In this document: piece by piece, positions 10,856 to 24,251 of the stretch
Layout of the letters: each line of letters opens with the position of its first letter
Position numbering within the stretch: position 1 is the stretch's first letter
Source: Strongyloides papillosus
Lineage: Eukaryota; Nematoda; Chromadorea; Rhabditida; Strongyloididae
Reading direction: 5' to 3'
Assembly (NCBI GenBank): GCA_005656395.1
Contig: SRSI01000073.1
Span: 806,001-870,000 of the forward strand
Length of the DNA stretch: 64,000 nucleotides
Notes under the pieces: model-generated
Seen by the model: only the letters and a program-made list of their open reading frames with translations
Database searches by the model: none
Told to the model about the DNA's origin: nothing
Made by a program: the position numbers and the translations under genes

Positions 10856-13800
10856 TATTGTTTAGAAAATGATAATAATATTCTGTGTATATATAAATAT
10901 TGTTTATATATATCAAGTTATATGATATTAAATTTTATTTTTTAATAAGGTGATGCCTAATCTAGAAAAACGATAGTAATTTTATGATCAATATTTTAAA
11001 ATGTTTAAAAAGAAAGATTATAAATAGAAGTTGTTGAAAAAGAAGTGTTATGGGAAAAGAGAAATACAATGAATGTTACTATCTATAGATAATATTTTTA
11101 AAAAAATTCAAAACTTTTACAAATGGGAAAAGAAATGTGAAAATTGTATCCATAAAAAGGCAATTTGATGTGATGAAAAAAGTTACACGAAAAAAAGACT
11201 CAAATAGGTAGGCAACAATGTGCATATCATTAATTTTATTTCAATGACATAAATAATTATTCTAAAAGAAATATTTTAAAATAAATCTATATATTTTGTT
11301 AAATTCAATAAAAATTTGTAAACAAAAAATAAAAAAAAGAATGCCAATAATAAGAATAGATAAAAAAAATTATTGATGTTAGAAAAAAACTTATTACACA
11401 TTCTTAAGTATTTTGCGAGAAAACCAATCATGTAACGATGATATATAATAAAAGATAAATAAATACATTTGATGATAAATTATCTATACACTAAATATTG
11501 TTATAAAACAATTGTACAAATAATTGATTTTATTATACATATACTGAATTATATCATATCTTTTTGGTAATAAGATAAAAAGGGAGTCGATTATTATTTT
11601 GAAAGGTGATATTATATATTTATTTATATATAAATCTAATAAATGTTATATGTTGAAGATATTTTTAAAATGTCATTTAATTTTATCATTAATATAAAAA
11701 ATTATTGGTTTTTTTAAAAGTAATGTGAATAAAAAATGAAAATTATATTAATGATGAAAAAAATAAAGAAAAAAATTTAAAATATGTGAAAGAAAATAGA
11801 GAATAGTAATAGGTGATGATGATTCAATCACACTTGGAGAATTTATATATTAATAATATCATATCATTGATGGAGCAATTTTCTATCTAACGTAATCTTT
11901 AATGCATATTGAGTGGCATTCTTCCAAAAGATTTAAAAGTTTATAGAAAAGTTGTATATTTTGCAAGTATATTAATTATTATATTAAATTTTCTTAAAAA
12001 AATTAAATTATGATAACGATTTTTATATTTTTGTTTAAAAAGTTTAAAATATAATTATTTACAATATATATTTTGATGTCTAGAGCAAAATTACAACCTT
12101 TTTTCATTATCCTTTTATTGAAAAATATAAGAAGTAGACAAAAAAAATTATATGATTTCATACTTTAAATTTTAAGCAGTGTATCAGAATAATAAATACA
12201 AAGACATTTAATAAATGGAGATTATACATGTTTTACATAAAAAAGTCACTACATTTATTGAACAATAAAAATATTGACAATATATTTTTAAAACAACTAT
12301 AAATCTTATTACGTTCTTTAAAAGTTTTAGAATATAGATATTTATAATCGTTTTTGAGATGAAAAAAGAAAATGTAAAATTAATGTAGATAAAACACTTT
12401 TTTCTAATAGTATAGGCATGTTCTTGGAATTGAAATGTGTGCAAATTTATGGTATTTCTTTACTTTCTTAAAAATGATTCTAATTTCTTTTTTTCTACAA
12501 TAACTTTATCAAAAAGGAAGTAAATAATACTGATTAAAAATGAAGTAAAAATTTGTGATTATTTTTTGAGAATATATAAGTTTATAAATCATACTATTGA
12601 CATATATTATTTGAATTCACTCAGCCCGCAGTATTTCCAGTTTCAGTTATCCACAATTTCAAAATTACCAAAAATTTAAAAGTTATAACATGGGGTACAT
12701 GCAATTTTTTTTTAGCTATCTAAAAGTACAAATTCTATATACTATAAAATCTCTCATTTTTTTTGAAATTAACCTAACCAAGATAACACTTTTGTCTACA
12801 TTGTAAAAAAGAAAAAATTATATTTTGTCCATCATTAAAATTAAAAGGTCTTGGTGAATGAAAAAATAAAGAATACTACAGTTCGCTGGTATTCACGGAA
12901 ATCTCTGGAACCAATCGATGCGAATATTAAGACCACTCTGTATTAAGTAAATATTTTTTTGTCAAAATATATTTTCAGATGTTTTTCAAGAAGCTATTTA
13001 GATAAAAAAGTTGTAAAAACATCAATATTCATAAATCCTAAGATTTTAGTTTTTCAATTAATAATTTTACAAATATTATAATCCATGATGATAACAAATT
13101 GTTATTTTTAATAATTAGATTTGCCTAAAGGTGAATAATGTATTAAAATAAATTTCATAAAGTTGATATACCCCCGATTATTTATTTGCAATACTAATAA
13201 AATGAGCTTTTATTTTATTTGGAAAAGTTATTTTCTACGTAATTTTAATGATTTTTTGTCATTATATAGTGCAAAGTAATTTTTTGATGATTTCACGTGA
13301 AAATATTTCCAATGTTTATATAAACAAAAGAATAATTATTTATTCAAATGATATTCAGTTATTAAGAATAATTACAAAATATTATTTATCCTTTTCTTTA
13401 GCTGAAAAGATATATAAAAATCTAATTTTGTGGTGGAAAAAAATCTCATTAATTAGACTATTTATTTAAAATTAGTACAAACGAACTTACCAAAAAAACC
13501 TACGAAGTTTCCTTTTACACAATATTTATGATAATTTATTTATGAAGTTCCTTTTAAAATAATCTTTTTAATAAGTTTAATTAGACTTGAATAATTTTGT
13601 TTACTAGTTTGTGGATGCGTTGGTTGATTTTAGCAAAATATGAAGAAAATTTTACTAATTAACATTTCATTTTCCGTATTTTAAAAGTGAATAATTATAT
13701 AAATTTTTTTTTGATTCATAAACATGGCACCTGGAAGTTTTCCTAAGTTATTCAAAACAAATGTATTTTTTTAAAACAATAAAACGAACAAAATGAAGTG

Positions 13801-15651
13801 TTTATGGATAATTAAAGGAAATTTAAAGCTTGTAGCTAACTAAGATTTTGAATTATTACAAAATATGACCTTAAGGCAAAAATTTAACCTACATATGAGT
13901 GCAGAATTTATGATAACATTTATTATTTTTTCCTTGGACATCTTTCTAGTATTTCGTCATTATTGTATAAGTCTTGTATAAGTTATTAATATTTTTTATA
14001 TCTCTGGTATGTTCAATGATTTTTTATTATCCAAATGTAATCCTACTGTACATTTCTATATTAAATTGAGTGCGTGGCGCCAAATAAAAATTAATACCAC
14101 ATCTAATACCGATATAAATGATAGCATTGAAAAGTTAACAAAATCCACATTTAATGAAAAATATATAAAAAAGCACCTTTTCTTTCTAAAATTTCCTAAT
14201 CCCTCAATATACTATAAAAAAAGTTGGGTGTGGAAAGTATCAGATGAAACAAACAACAGTTTTACATCAATAACATTTCAATAATTTGCCTACCACCTCA
14301 TTTGTCGCCACGAGTTACAGAAATATTTATTAGAGATACGGTAGTATAAAGAAAAATACACTTTGTTCTTAATACTACTAAACGTTTTATACCATCTGTG
14401 ATATAATTTTTCTTCAAGTATTTTTTGAATGATAAATTTTATCACATGATTCAAAATAAATACTTTTATCATTATTAATAAAAGTTTGCTTTACCATCTT
14501 GAATTATAGTATTTTGAAATTATAGAATTTTGAGAAAATGACTAAAAACAAACTTATAAATAGATAATCGCAGACAAAAATAAATCTATTTAAGCACTAT
14601 TTATTTGTTAAATCAAAAATGGCATTATTTTAGGCTAACTTTTTTGTATTTGATATTTTTACAGGTGTTGGATAAATAAAAATATAATATTATTGTATCG
14701 TTTTAATTAAATCCCTCAAAAAGGATTGTAAGTTTGAGCTAGTATTGTAATTAATCATGGGTTTTAAGGTGGAGCTATTTAAATAAGTGTCATGGTTAAT
14801 TGGTGTACTTTTATAATTACTGTGTCAGAAAAAGTCGTGATGTAACTTTTATCATTATTGTTTTTTCATAAATATTACTTCTAAATAAATGTACTTAACA
14901 ATATAGCAGTCATGCAATAATTTTGAATAAATTTCTATTGAGAAATAACAGTTTTCTTCTACAATCATTTAATATAATGCGAAGCTTAAGAATAATACCT
15001 TTAATGACATATTTCTATTTGGTTATTCAAAAAATGATGTCTCTTTTATAACTTTAACACTAAAAAGAAAAGTGACATAATTTTTTTAACAACCTGATTA
15101 TAGATAGACGTACTTAATACATGAAAGTTAAGATACATTGTGATAAAGGTAGTTCCTGTCTTTTTGAATGGTCTTACAGACTAAAATATTCCAAAATATC
15201 ACTAATTTTAAAAGAAGGCTTACCAAAGTGTGGATTCCCCGACATTTTTTCATGATTGCACTTTGATATCAGCATAATCTTTACTTTTTAATGACATATG
15301 GAAACTTTATACTTTATGAAGTTTAATGATAAGAATTTTTCATCGAATATCATTATCTTTTTGTACCAGATCACAGAAATAACAAATTTCGTCTATCATT
15401 CCAGTGTAATCACTAGAAATATGATGTAATTAACAATTTTTGTAGTATAGCACGTTTTAAGGGTTATATATACTAACTACATGTTTTCTTCACTCCTTCA
15501 AAGTTATTTGAATGACACATATTCTTATAGATTAATAATTTTATTTTACATATCATAGACAATCATAGGTTTGAATGTTAATATTTAAAAATTTAAAATA
15601 TTAAAGTACAAAAATTGAGAATTTTGTGATAAACAATATGACTAAAATTTC
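10856..15651. other. Gene-poor region
   Basis: About 4.8 kb without a supportable gene. A 91-codon frame at 14009-14284 is low-complexity and has no splice or family support. The stretch 12880-12950 is less AT-rich than its surroundings and reads open in one frame (starting NTTVRWYSRKS, ending in a stop), so it may be a fragment of a decayed coding sequence. No RNA gene was recognised. Confidence 0.35.
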
Positions 15652-15969
15652 TTATAACTGTACATCATTATCAGGATCAAATTGTAAACCATTAGTATAG
15701 AGTAATTCGATTTTCATAAATCTTTGTTTATCATTGGTTACTTTAACATCCTTCTTTAGAACCTTATCCTTACCACAATATAAATTTTTAAAATCAACGG
15801 CAAAAAATACAATTACTGCTGTTACCATTATAAGCATAAAAAAACATATGTAGATAATAGCAAAAATATAACAACCATAGGACACACCATTTTGAGCAAA
15901 AAAGTCGAGTGTTGAATAGTTCATAGGATAATTATTGGATTTGTTATGATATACAAATAGTTTATACAT
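15652..15969 (-). CDS. Small single-pass membrane protein, unknown
   Basis: A 105-residue frame with one strong transmembrane segment at about residues 30-57 (GCYIFAIIYICFFMLIMVTA and onward), a short N-terminal part with an N-glycosylation sequon (NYS), and a C-terminal half that is charged and hydrophilic, ending in an acidic tail. The clean separation of hydrophobic and charged blocks argues for a real gene. No family is recognised. Upstream exons cannot be excluded. Confidence 0.5.
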   Translation of the reverse strand: MYKLFVYHNKSNNYPMNYSTLDFFAQNGVSYGCYIFAIIYICFFMLIMVTAVIVFFAVDFKNLYCGKDKVLKKDVKVTNDKQRFMKIELLYTNGLQFDPDNDVQL

Positions 15970-16753
15970 GATATATGTAATATTTGGATTCTTTTTTTAG
16001 AAAGAAAAAAGTCTAAATTATATTTAAACAGAATTATGATTACGATATTTATAGAAAATATACACATCGACTTTTTTCATATTTGCTTATTTATACTTAA
16101 TAGTAATTAATTAATATATATCAGCATATAAATGTAAATAAATTTTTTTGTAGTAAAAGAATATATTGAAAGCATTAACATTTGTATAAGGAAAAAATTG
16201 TACTATCATAACAAACAATTTTTTATTTTTCGAATATGATATATTAGTACATAAAGAAAATTATAAAAAAATACACTTAAATAATATCACTTTGGAATTT
16301 TTTTAAGAAGGATAATCTCAATTAATAAAAAAAGTATTTTTATAAAAATATTATAATTTTGTTTTACTTTAAAAAATCTATACAAAAAATTTATCCTAAT
16401 GATCATATAAAAAATATTAAAACTAAAAAATATTAACTTTTTTTTTAACAAAGATGTCCTTGTCTTGATGTAAATATGTATGAAAATGTATGTGAGATTT
16501 TGAAATCTAGAAATTTCACAATTTCGCAATTTAAAAATGCCTTTATAGAACATATATTTTTCCTGTTATTTTGATAAAGTATCTCCTTTTCAGCCAGGAA
16601 AAGTAATAATTGGTGAACTTATCAAAGAAAAAATAATAATGGTGTATATAATTTTAAAACACAAAAAAGGTCATTAAAATAATAGTTATTAATGAGTGTT
16701 TTTCGTTGTTTTTTCTATAATTTCTTCAATATATTATTTTGTTTTGCCTCCTA
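15970..16753. other. Intergenic, no gene seen
   Basis: AT-rich spacer. An 88-codon frame on the minus strand (16287-16553) is made of Ile, Phe, Lys and Asn only and looks like a composition artefact. Confidence 0.4.
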
Positions 16754-18238
16754 TTAAATGACAACAGAAGGTGCAATTTCAGATTTAAATATATTACATT
16801 GATAATGTTCAAGTATCTCACCAATTATAGAGAATTCATTACTTTGTTCGATGAGGCGAGAAATTGAAAAAAATACTTTCATTAAATTTGTTATCCGTTG
16901 AACATAATTTCCGTCCTTTTTTGTATTTATATAGTATTCGTGCAATTCATTACATGATGTATTGAGTAAAAGTTTATTTCTTTCATGAAATATTTCTGGG
17001 AAATTAGATGTTTCTTTATCAGTGAATAAATTTTGTATCGCTAAATAGGCTATTTCAAAGATTGATGGATTAACAGTCTTAAGAGGCGTAAAGATGTAAT
17101 CAACAAGATAAGTAATTAACGGATTCATATGCTCAGCTACGTTTATTATACCATCATGTGATATATTTGGGCTGGTATCATTAAATGGTAGAAGTTTAAC
17201 AAAGCCGTTATCGTCAAGGTATACGCAAGGGAAATCCACATGTGGTCCAAACACCTCAACAGCTCTCCAGACACGGAATAAAATGTACCAAAATGGCCAA
17301 AAGTGTCTAAAAACTTGTATTTTATTTTGATAAGGTAACGAAGAAAATTCTGGAATTTCTTGTAACATCTCAGCTGTCAATATGATGTATCTCCTCCAAA
17401 ATAAAATATTACGCTCAATTTCTTTTATATTTGGTTCTGGCATTATATCATAACTATTCATTTTTAATAAATTACTAAATTTTTCAATAGCGTTTTTCAT
17501 ATTTTGAAAACATGTTTTTTGTTTTAATAAATCTTTATCATCACTATAAACTTCCTCTTTGTCAAATATTTCTTTAATTCGATGAATAATGTCATCTAAA
17601 TCAACGGATATATTATTTGGAAAAATATTAATACTAGGTAGGATATTTAAATTTGTTAATAAATTAATTGCTTTATTGTCTTTTTTGTCAATTGATATTT
17701 TTTTATCTATATCAATGTTACCCTCATCTTCTGATTTTATGTAATTATAAGTTGAACGTTTTAATGCCATTCCAATAGATTTGCATTTTTCAAATCTGCA
17801 AGCTTTACATAATACTTTTTTACCTAAAAGATTTATTTAAAAAATTATGTAATCCTTACTATAATCAATTTCACATTGGAAATTCCCTTTTTTACATTTA
17901 TAAGAAGCATTCAAAACAACAGCTCTTTTATAAAAAGCTAAAAGTTAGGATAAAATAAATTTTTGATAAAAATATCCTAGTAGTTTAATGTACCTACCAG
18001 CACAAGCACGACAACTCCTAAAAAAATATCAATAGTTAGTAAATAAACATGAAATGTGTAAAATAAGACAAAATATTGTGGTGAAAAATGTTACAAACAA
18101 TGATTAGTATCACAAATATTTGTTAAAAATTAAACACAAAACAAACCTGCATTTATTGTGAACTCCTTTAGAAAAAGCATTGCAAACAAGGCAACGATCC
18201 TTGTCAAGAACAGTAGAAGTGGGATTCTCTCCATTCAT
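16754..18238 (-). CDS. Nuclear hormone receptor, nematode-type
   Basis: Exons 18238-18147, 18017-17998 (20 bp), 17937-17860 and 17823-16754 join in phase to give 419 residues. The DNA-binding domain spans about residues 16-83. The first zinc finger reads CLVCNAFSKG then CRSCRACAAFYKR (P-box region). The second reads CKKGNFQC ... CKACRFEKCKSIGM. The rest is a helical ligand-binding domain with the NHR signature area FRHFWPFWYILFRVWRAVEV near residue 215. The protein should act in the nucleus as a transcription factor. It belongs to the large divergent nematode NHR set rather than to a conserved subfamily I can name. First-finger spacing is shortened relative to classical receptors (the usual HYG turn is replaced by KGVHNK). 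The ligand is unknown. Confidence 0.9.
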
Positions 18239-21113
18239 TGTGATAAGACATAAATTACATAAAAAATATACAGCTGATAAAAACTATAATAAAAAGTGAT
18301 GTTAAAAATTTTAGATAGGTAGTTATCTTTATATGACATAATATATTAAGGTTATCATAAAAAAGTTTAAAGTAATAATTTGTCAAATATAATATTAATT
18401 GTTAAAATAATGAAAAATATAAAGTTTATGGAGAGGGGAACTCGTTTATTTATGAATGAATAAGACTTTTGTATCATTAAACTTCGATAAAAATTATTTA
18501 TAATGCCTAAAGAAGGTGTGCTAAAATAGAATATAAATATTTAAAAATTGAATTGCAAAGTTCTATTTTGTTACTTATCATTTTTATTGTATGAAATTAT
18601 AATTAAGATTATGGTTGAAAATTAGTAGTTTGTAGTTTGTGAAAAAAGTGATAATTTTTTTTAAATAATTTCACATGCATATATTATGTATATTGAATAT
18701 AATAGGAATGTTTTTACAAATAATTACTAATGATATTATTTATTTTGATAATAATGTATATCCTTTTTAATTGACGAATATTGTTAATGATAATTAAAAT
18801 TAATTTTAATAAAATTATAAGTAATAGAAAATAATAGGGAAAATAAAAAATGTGTAATTAAGTATATCATACTATTTTTCTGACATTGATCAGAAAATAA
18901 AAATTAGGAACAGTGTAGTTTTAAATAACACATTATTAATTAGAAATGTATTTTTTTATTAATATATTAAAATTAATTAATTGTATTATGTTTTGAATAC
19001 ATAATATTTACAATGTTATAGCATAAAAATATTAAAGATGATATGAAAAATAAAAGGTTATAATAGATGTGGATGTTAATAATGACATAAGAAAATAATT
19101 TTTTATTATAATTATATTATAGTACAAAATTAGCTTTAATAGATTTAATATTTATTATAATTATAAACAATTTTTTATAGTAACTTTTTATTTGATAAAG
19201 TATCATGGCACATTATCTTTAAAGTTATAAACTGACAAATATACTAAAAGATTTTATTTTTTATATTAAAAACAATTAATCCCAACAAACTAATACTAAA
19301 GTTACTGACGGATGATTAAGTCTTAGAATACAGAACAAACCGTTTGACGATATAAAAATTAATTATTCTTACAAATAGCGAAAATCTCAATATATTTGGT
19401 ATCATCAAATAATTTCTTTAAATTCCTTTAATTTTATATGACTAATATTTTTAAAGAGCATGAGTTCTTTAAAAGAAAGCTTATATGGAGATTTACAACG
19501 TTTAAAACCCACACTAATAGTTATTTTCAAAAAAAAACTTAGTTACAAGCATTTTTAGTAAATTAATTTCATGTTTAAATTAATGTATATAAGCGAAATA
19601 CATCGCACAAATATAAACAATTATATATGATTTCACGTAAATCTTGTGTATTTTGAAATATCAATTATCATAAAGATTTTTTTATGCCAAAGTTTCGTAA
19701 GTTGAGAATTTATGAAGCATAAATTTATTTCACACCCTTTATTTCACACATAATTTTTCAAAATTAAGAAAATGATTTTTTTATTTATAATAAACTCATT
19801 GAAAATATACAAGTTAAAATGAATAATAAAAAGTACATTTGAATGTTCTATGATATACAAATAAACATTAATATTTTTATTTGAAATAATATCTTATCAA
19901 GTAAATTCTTTAATAAATGATTAAAAAAATAAAAGTTACTTTTACAAGTATTTAAAATAATGTGTCAAAATGTTCCTTTTGAGATACACGGTTATTTTAA
20001 TTTGAAAAGAAAATTCTTAAGGATTCTTCATGATTTAAACCTCATTTACAAACTACATATCAAATTGAGTACTACGTCTTTGTTATCAACTAACCAATAA
20101 CATCGTAACAAAAAAATAAATGACAGTTTACATTTTTGTTAAATAATTAACAAGCTATTTGTTTTGACAATATTTTTTATTTAAATAATAAAAAAGAATA
20201 CTTTTTTGTGTTGTAAACAAATTATAACTATTGAATTAACGATTGCTTTATGTTAATTAACACCAAAAATAATTATTTGTTCTTCTTATTTTTATCTTTT
20301 ATTATTATGAAAACAAATTAAATGTCTAATCTACTAATAATGCACATATTTGGACCATTTTTTGAAAATGAACATATTGATAAGATACTTTATCGTATTA
20401 TCAATCATGTATTTTAAAGTTCAAGGGGTATTTTATGGATATTTCAAAAATGAATGACACTTGTGATTATAAATCTTTATATGACTTTTGTTTATGCATT
20501 CTTATCATTACAAGATATATGCTATCTTTTAGAGGGATCTTTTTTATTTTAATCGATAAGTTTTTTTATGATTATATATTTAAAAGTTTTTACTACCTTT
20601 GAAAAAATGTGTAAAAACTGATTTTCTTTATTGCTTTATACAAATTCGAATTTAAATTTAATATATCTGAAAAGTATTAAAAGAGATTTTTAAATATTTA
20701 AGGTCAGGTTTAGGTAATATAATTATCGTACAGTAATTATTTAAAAGATTTTACAGGAGAATAAAAATAAGAAAAAATTATTTTCCTTGTGAGCTTCTAT
20801 TGGATAATTCAAGAAAAAATAAAAAGGGGCTTAAAAATTTTTCTGTCTTGTTATAAAGTGTACATAAGATAGAGATTTTAGGTTTTTTTCCCGTTAATAT
20901 AACTTGTAGTTTTATGCAATGTCTTATATTTTTTTATTAGCTTTATTTGTATTGGCGTGATGTGTTCCTATATTATTATGTTTAATAATTATTTTTTCAT
21001 GTTATCATACTAAGTAATTTATATTTTTTTTAATTATAGGGACGTTAGTGCATTTTTAAATAAATTTTTCACTAAAAATATGAGAGTTTCTAGCTCCAAT
21101 ATCTGAGATATAA
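18239..21113. other. Gene-poor spacer
   Basis: About 2.9 kb of AT-rich DNA upstream of the nuclear receptor gene. No coding region, RNA gene or repeat shared with the rest of the window was recognised. Confidence 0.35.
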
Positions 21114-22865
21114 TATTAGGTTACTGCATAAGTTTTTTCATTTTTTCTAATGTCTTTTTTTATAATCAAAAATTAATGATTACAAGAAATGGAAAAGCAA
21201 GTTTTCATAATAATTATATAGTACCGCTTCTTAACTTTATAATTAAGTATAATCATAATTTTTCGTATTACCTTTGATACATTTTCTTTTGCTAAAATAT
21301 AGATGTAGTCGGGGGTTATTTTTGATACTGTATTTTCAACGAATTTGAACTAAAACATAAAACATTTAAAGCATCTAAGAATTTATATGAAGCATTGGAA
21401 GATGGTATTATCAATCATAGAACAGTGCAAAGATTTTTCTCAAAATTTTGAGCCGAATAAATGAATCTTGAAAATGGAGATGCATTTGAAGAACTTCTGC
21501 ACACAAAAAAAAGAACACAGGTTTGCATAAAATGTAACAAATTTGTCTCATCTAAAAAAATTTGAATTTTTTTGAATTGCATCTAATTTTATCTCAATTA
21601 TTTTGTGTATGAAAAATTAAAACAATAATTAGAGAATTATTAAAATAAGTTTCTATTTTTCTAGTATACTATTTTTATTTTAGAATATAAGTTGTTTTCT
21701 ACAACCCATTTTAAAATACATGGTTAAAATTTAGTTCTATGTAAAATCACAAAAACTTTTATAAAAAACATTTTTAACATATTACAGTACATTTTTTTAA
21801 TATTTTTCAATAGTTTGAATTATTATAAATTGAATTTTATGAGATTTTCACATTTGATACTCTAAATTTTTTTCATTATGTCTTTTAAAAATCATCTTTA
21901 AAAATCAAACTTATGAAAACTTATAAAATAATATAGATTTTTATAGTAAAAAAAATAACTTTTACATATTTTAATTTAAAATAAGAACGAATATTAAAAT
22001 AATATTTTTATTAATAATACTTTGTGTGAGTAAATAAATATTGCTTTTCATTGTTATTTTTATGAAACTTTTAAACTTTTTGTTGTTAGTAGATTGTTTA
22101 GAATAATGATCTTTATCAAAACATCAATAACTTTGCACGAAATTGAATTTTAATATAATATTTTATAAAATAAAAAAATAAGTTAAGATCTAAATGAGCA
22201 TAATGTCATAAAAAAAATTAAGATTAAAAAAAAGTCACATTAATTTAAAAATTCAAACATATATATTTTTGTAAAAAAACGGCAAAAGGTAAGCGACAAC
22301 CTAATACTTTGCGTTGTTTAAAAATTTTTGTTATCGCTTGATATTTTTTAAATTTGAATAATATTCAATTTTTTAAAATGGTGGGACATTTTTTTGTATT
22401 ATAGATAGATTTGTCAAAATTTGTCCTTTTTTATGTGTGTGCTTCTAATAGAGATTTTTCAAAATTCTACTTCCTATATACCATTCTTAGTAGCCCCTAA
22501 TGTAGTATGCTATTAAAATTAGACGAGAAAATTTAAAAAAAAGTGAAGAAATTTAAAAAATGAAGGATAAATTAATCTTCAATATGATTACAGACGGAAT
22601 TGAAGACTAAAAAAACTAAATCGGTTTATTATGAAGCTCTTTCTCGCCTAAAATAATCTTCAAGTGTGTCCACATCTAACCACAACTCATTTTTGTGCCT
22701 ACATAACTTTTTAAATCGTAGAAGCTTGAGTAAAGATGATGTAGTAAATATTTACTTTTCTAAAATTTTTATCAAAAATATTAAGAAATTCTCTACGTCA
22801 GGAATCGTTAAGGTGTTTACTAAATGTTGAAAAGTTGTAAAAAGTAATAGATAATGTTTCATACA
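21114..22865 (+). mobile_element. Decayed mariner-family element, relic 1
   Basis: Starts near TATTAGGTTACTGCATAAG, which resembles a mariner terminal repeat. From about 21330 a broken frame reads like the mariner transposase N-terminal helix-turn-helix (segments such as KASKNLYEALEDG, INHRTVQRFFSKF, then NLENGDAFEEL), with in-frame stops. The C-terminal part resumes after 22442 and near 22715-22850 reads like the mariner end (RSLSKDDV, FTKCW). The two halves are separated by a 942-bp insertion (21500-22441). It matches relic 2 at 34790-35620 along its length. It is clearly inactive. Confidence 0.7.
21500..22441 (-). mobile_element. Non-autonomous TIR element, nested copy
   Basis: The left end starts CACACAAAAAAAAG and the right end is TTTTTTATGTGTGTG, so the ends are inverted repeats. 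Inner parts (GTAACAAATTTGTCTCATCT near 21535; TGTCAAAATTTGTCC near 22412) match the reverse complement of the element at 47180-48115. It lies inside mariner relic 1 and is flanked by CTTCT on both sides (21494-21498 and 22442-22446). The uninterrupted relic 2 has a single GCTTCT at the same place, so this is a clean insertion with a short target duplication. No open frame inside. Confidence 0.75.
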
Positions 22866-23684
22866 ATCAATCAGTAATGATTGTAAAAATTATCCATAGG
22901 TGCAATATATAATAGATGAACAAATAAACAATAGTCATTCATTCAAATATTGTCATCTTTTACTAACTTTATCAAATTTTAGATTACTAATCTCACTAAT
23001 CTATTTTTTTAAATTACTAAATATTGAAACCTCCGATAAAAAGAGAGGGTAGGTAAATTATTTATACTAATTGTAAACTTAGTACATATTTATAGTTTTA
23101 CTTGTCTAAATAAAATATTTATTTTTTTTGGTGATTTTTAAAACAGATAATATATTACAAATGAAATAAATTTCTTAGTACAATTATTGTGCTTTGAAGT
23201 TTTTTTAAAAAATGACATAATTTATGTGACAGCTTAATAATATAAGAAGTACGATGACTAACACAAAGTCTACCGCTTCAAAAACAACAAATTGTTTTTA
23301 GATATTACACTTTATTTCACCCTTCTTATTCATTATATCTATTCCAAACAGATTATCTTGTTGTTTTGAATTTATGGTGTTATTTGTAAAGGAAACACGT
23401 TCCTGTTAATATTACCTAAAACACATCTTTTCGGAGTTTCTGAATTCTAGATACTGTACTTCTGCTTTATATGGAATCAATAAGCTCTTATTACGTCAAC
23501 ATAAGCATTTGTGCTTTGATGTTTTTTATTTTAAATATGGATAATTAATTTTTAAGTAAAGAATTATTGGATACCACAATAATTTAAAAATACACTTTTT
23601 ATATTACATTTAATTATTAAAATAAAATAATAAAACTTTCAAAATATTATAATTTTTAATAGATAAAATTAAAAATTGTTGTTG
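22866..23684. other. Intergenic, no gene seen
   Basis: AT-rich spacer between the mariner relic and the 3' end of the LITAF-domain gene. Nothing recognised. Confidence 0.4.
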
Positions 23685-24251
23685 TCAGGCAATGTGGATT
23701 CCTAATGTTGTATGACAATACGGACATCGATGAGTAATGTCTCTATGACGATTTGAGAGGAGAAGCATTAATAAACAGATAATAAATATCGGACAAAGTA
23801 TTGATATTATTATTAATAAAACTAATCTTCTATAGTAACGTTTACCATTTTCGTATGATAAAGTACTTTGTACATTTGCCTAAATTATAATAATAAAGAA
23901 AAAATAAAACATCCTTTAAAGCTATTATTTACTTACATTACAATGTTTACAGAAAAATGTTTTTGAATATGCTATTAATTCTTCTCTACAACATTTTTTG
24001 TGACAACATTTTCCACGCACAATAGTTGTTGTTAGAATTGGACTTGTAAACGCAGGTACCTGTTGATTTCCATTATTCCATTGTTTTGGAGATGTAGCTA
24101 ATGAAATTGAGGGGTAGATAGTATTTAATTGTGGAGATGCTTTTTCATTATATGGTGGTGGTGGTTCATCAATTGGAGGTGATTTTTCAAGATCAATATC
24201 ATCGAAGACAGGTTCAACGACAGTTCTTTCATTTCCTTTATTGTGACTCAT
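23685..24251 (-). CDS. LITAF-domain (SIMPLE-like) membrane protein
   Basis: Exons 24251-23937 and 23879-23685 (intron 57 bp, GTAAGT...TTTAG), 169 residues. The N-terminal third is acidic and Pro-rich with DEPPPPYNEK, a PPxY motif that WW-domain ubiquitin ligases of the Nedd4 type bind. The C-terminal LITAF domain starts near residue 80 with Cys pairs (CCHKKCC, then CKHC), has a hydrophobic membrane-inserted stretch (LVLLIIISILCPIFIICLLM, about 124-143) and ends with the conserved HRCPYCHTTLG. LITAF proteins bind zinc and sit on the cytosolic face of late endosomes and lysosomes. Length and order fit the family (about 160 residues). The stop follows the domain closely. Confidence 0.9.

Noticed and set aside
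14009..14284. 91-codon frame in the gene-poor region
   Set aside because: No signal peptide, domain, repeat or splice support; Asn/Lys/Ile-rich.
16287..16553. 88-codon minus-strand frame
   Set aside because: Almost only Ile, Phe, Lys, Asn; shadow of composition.
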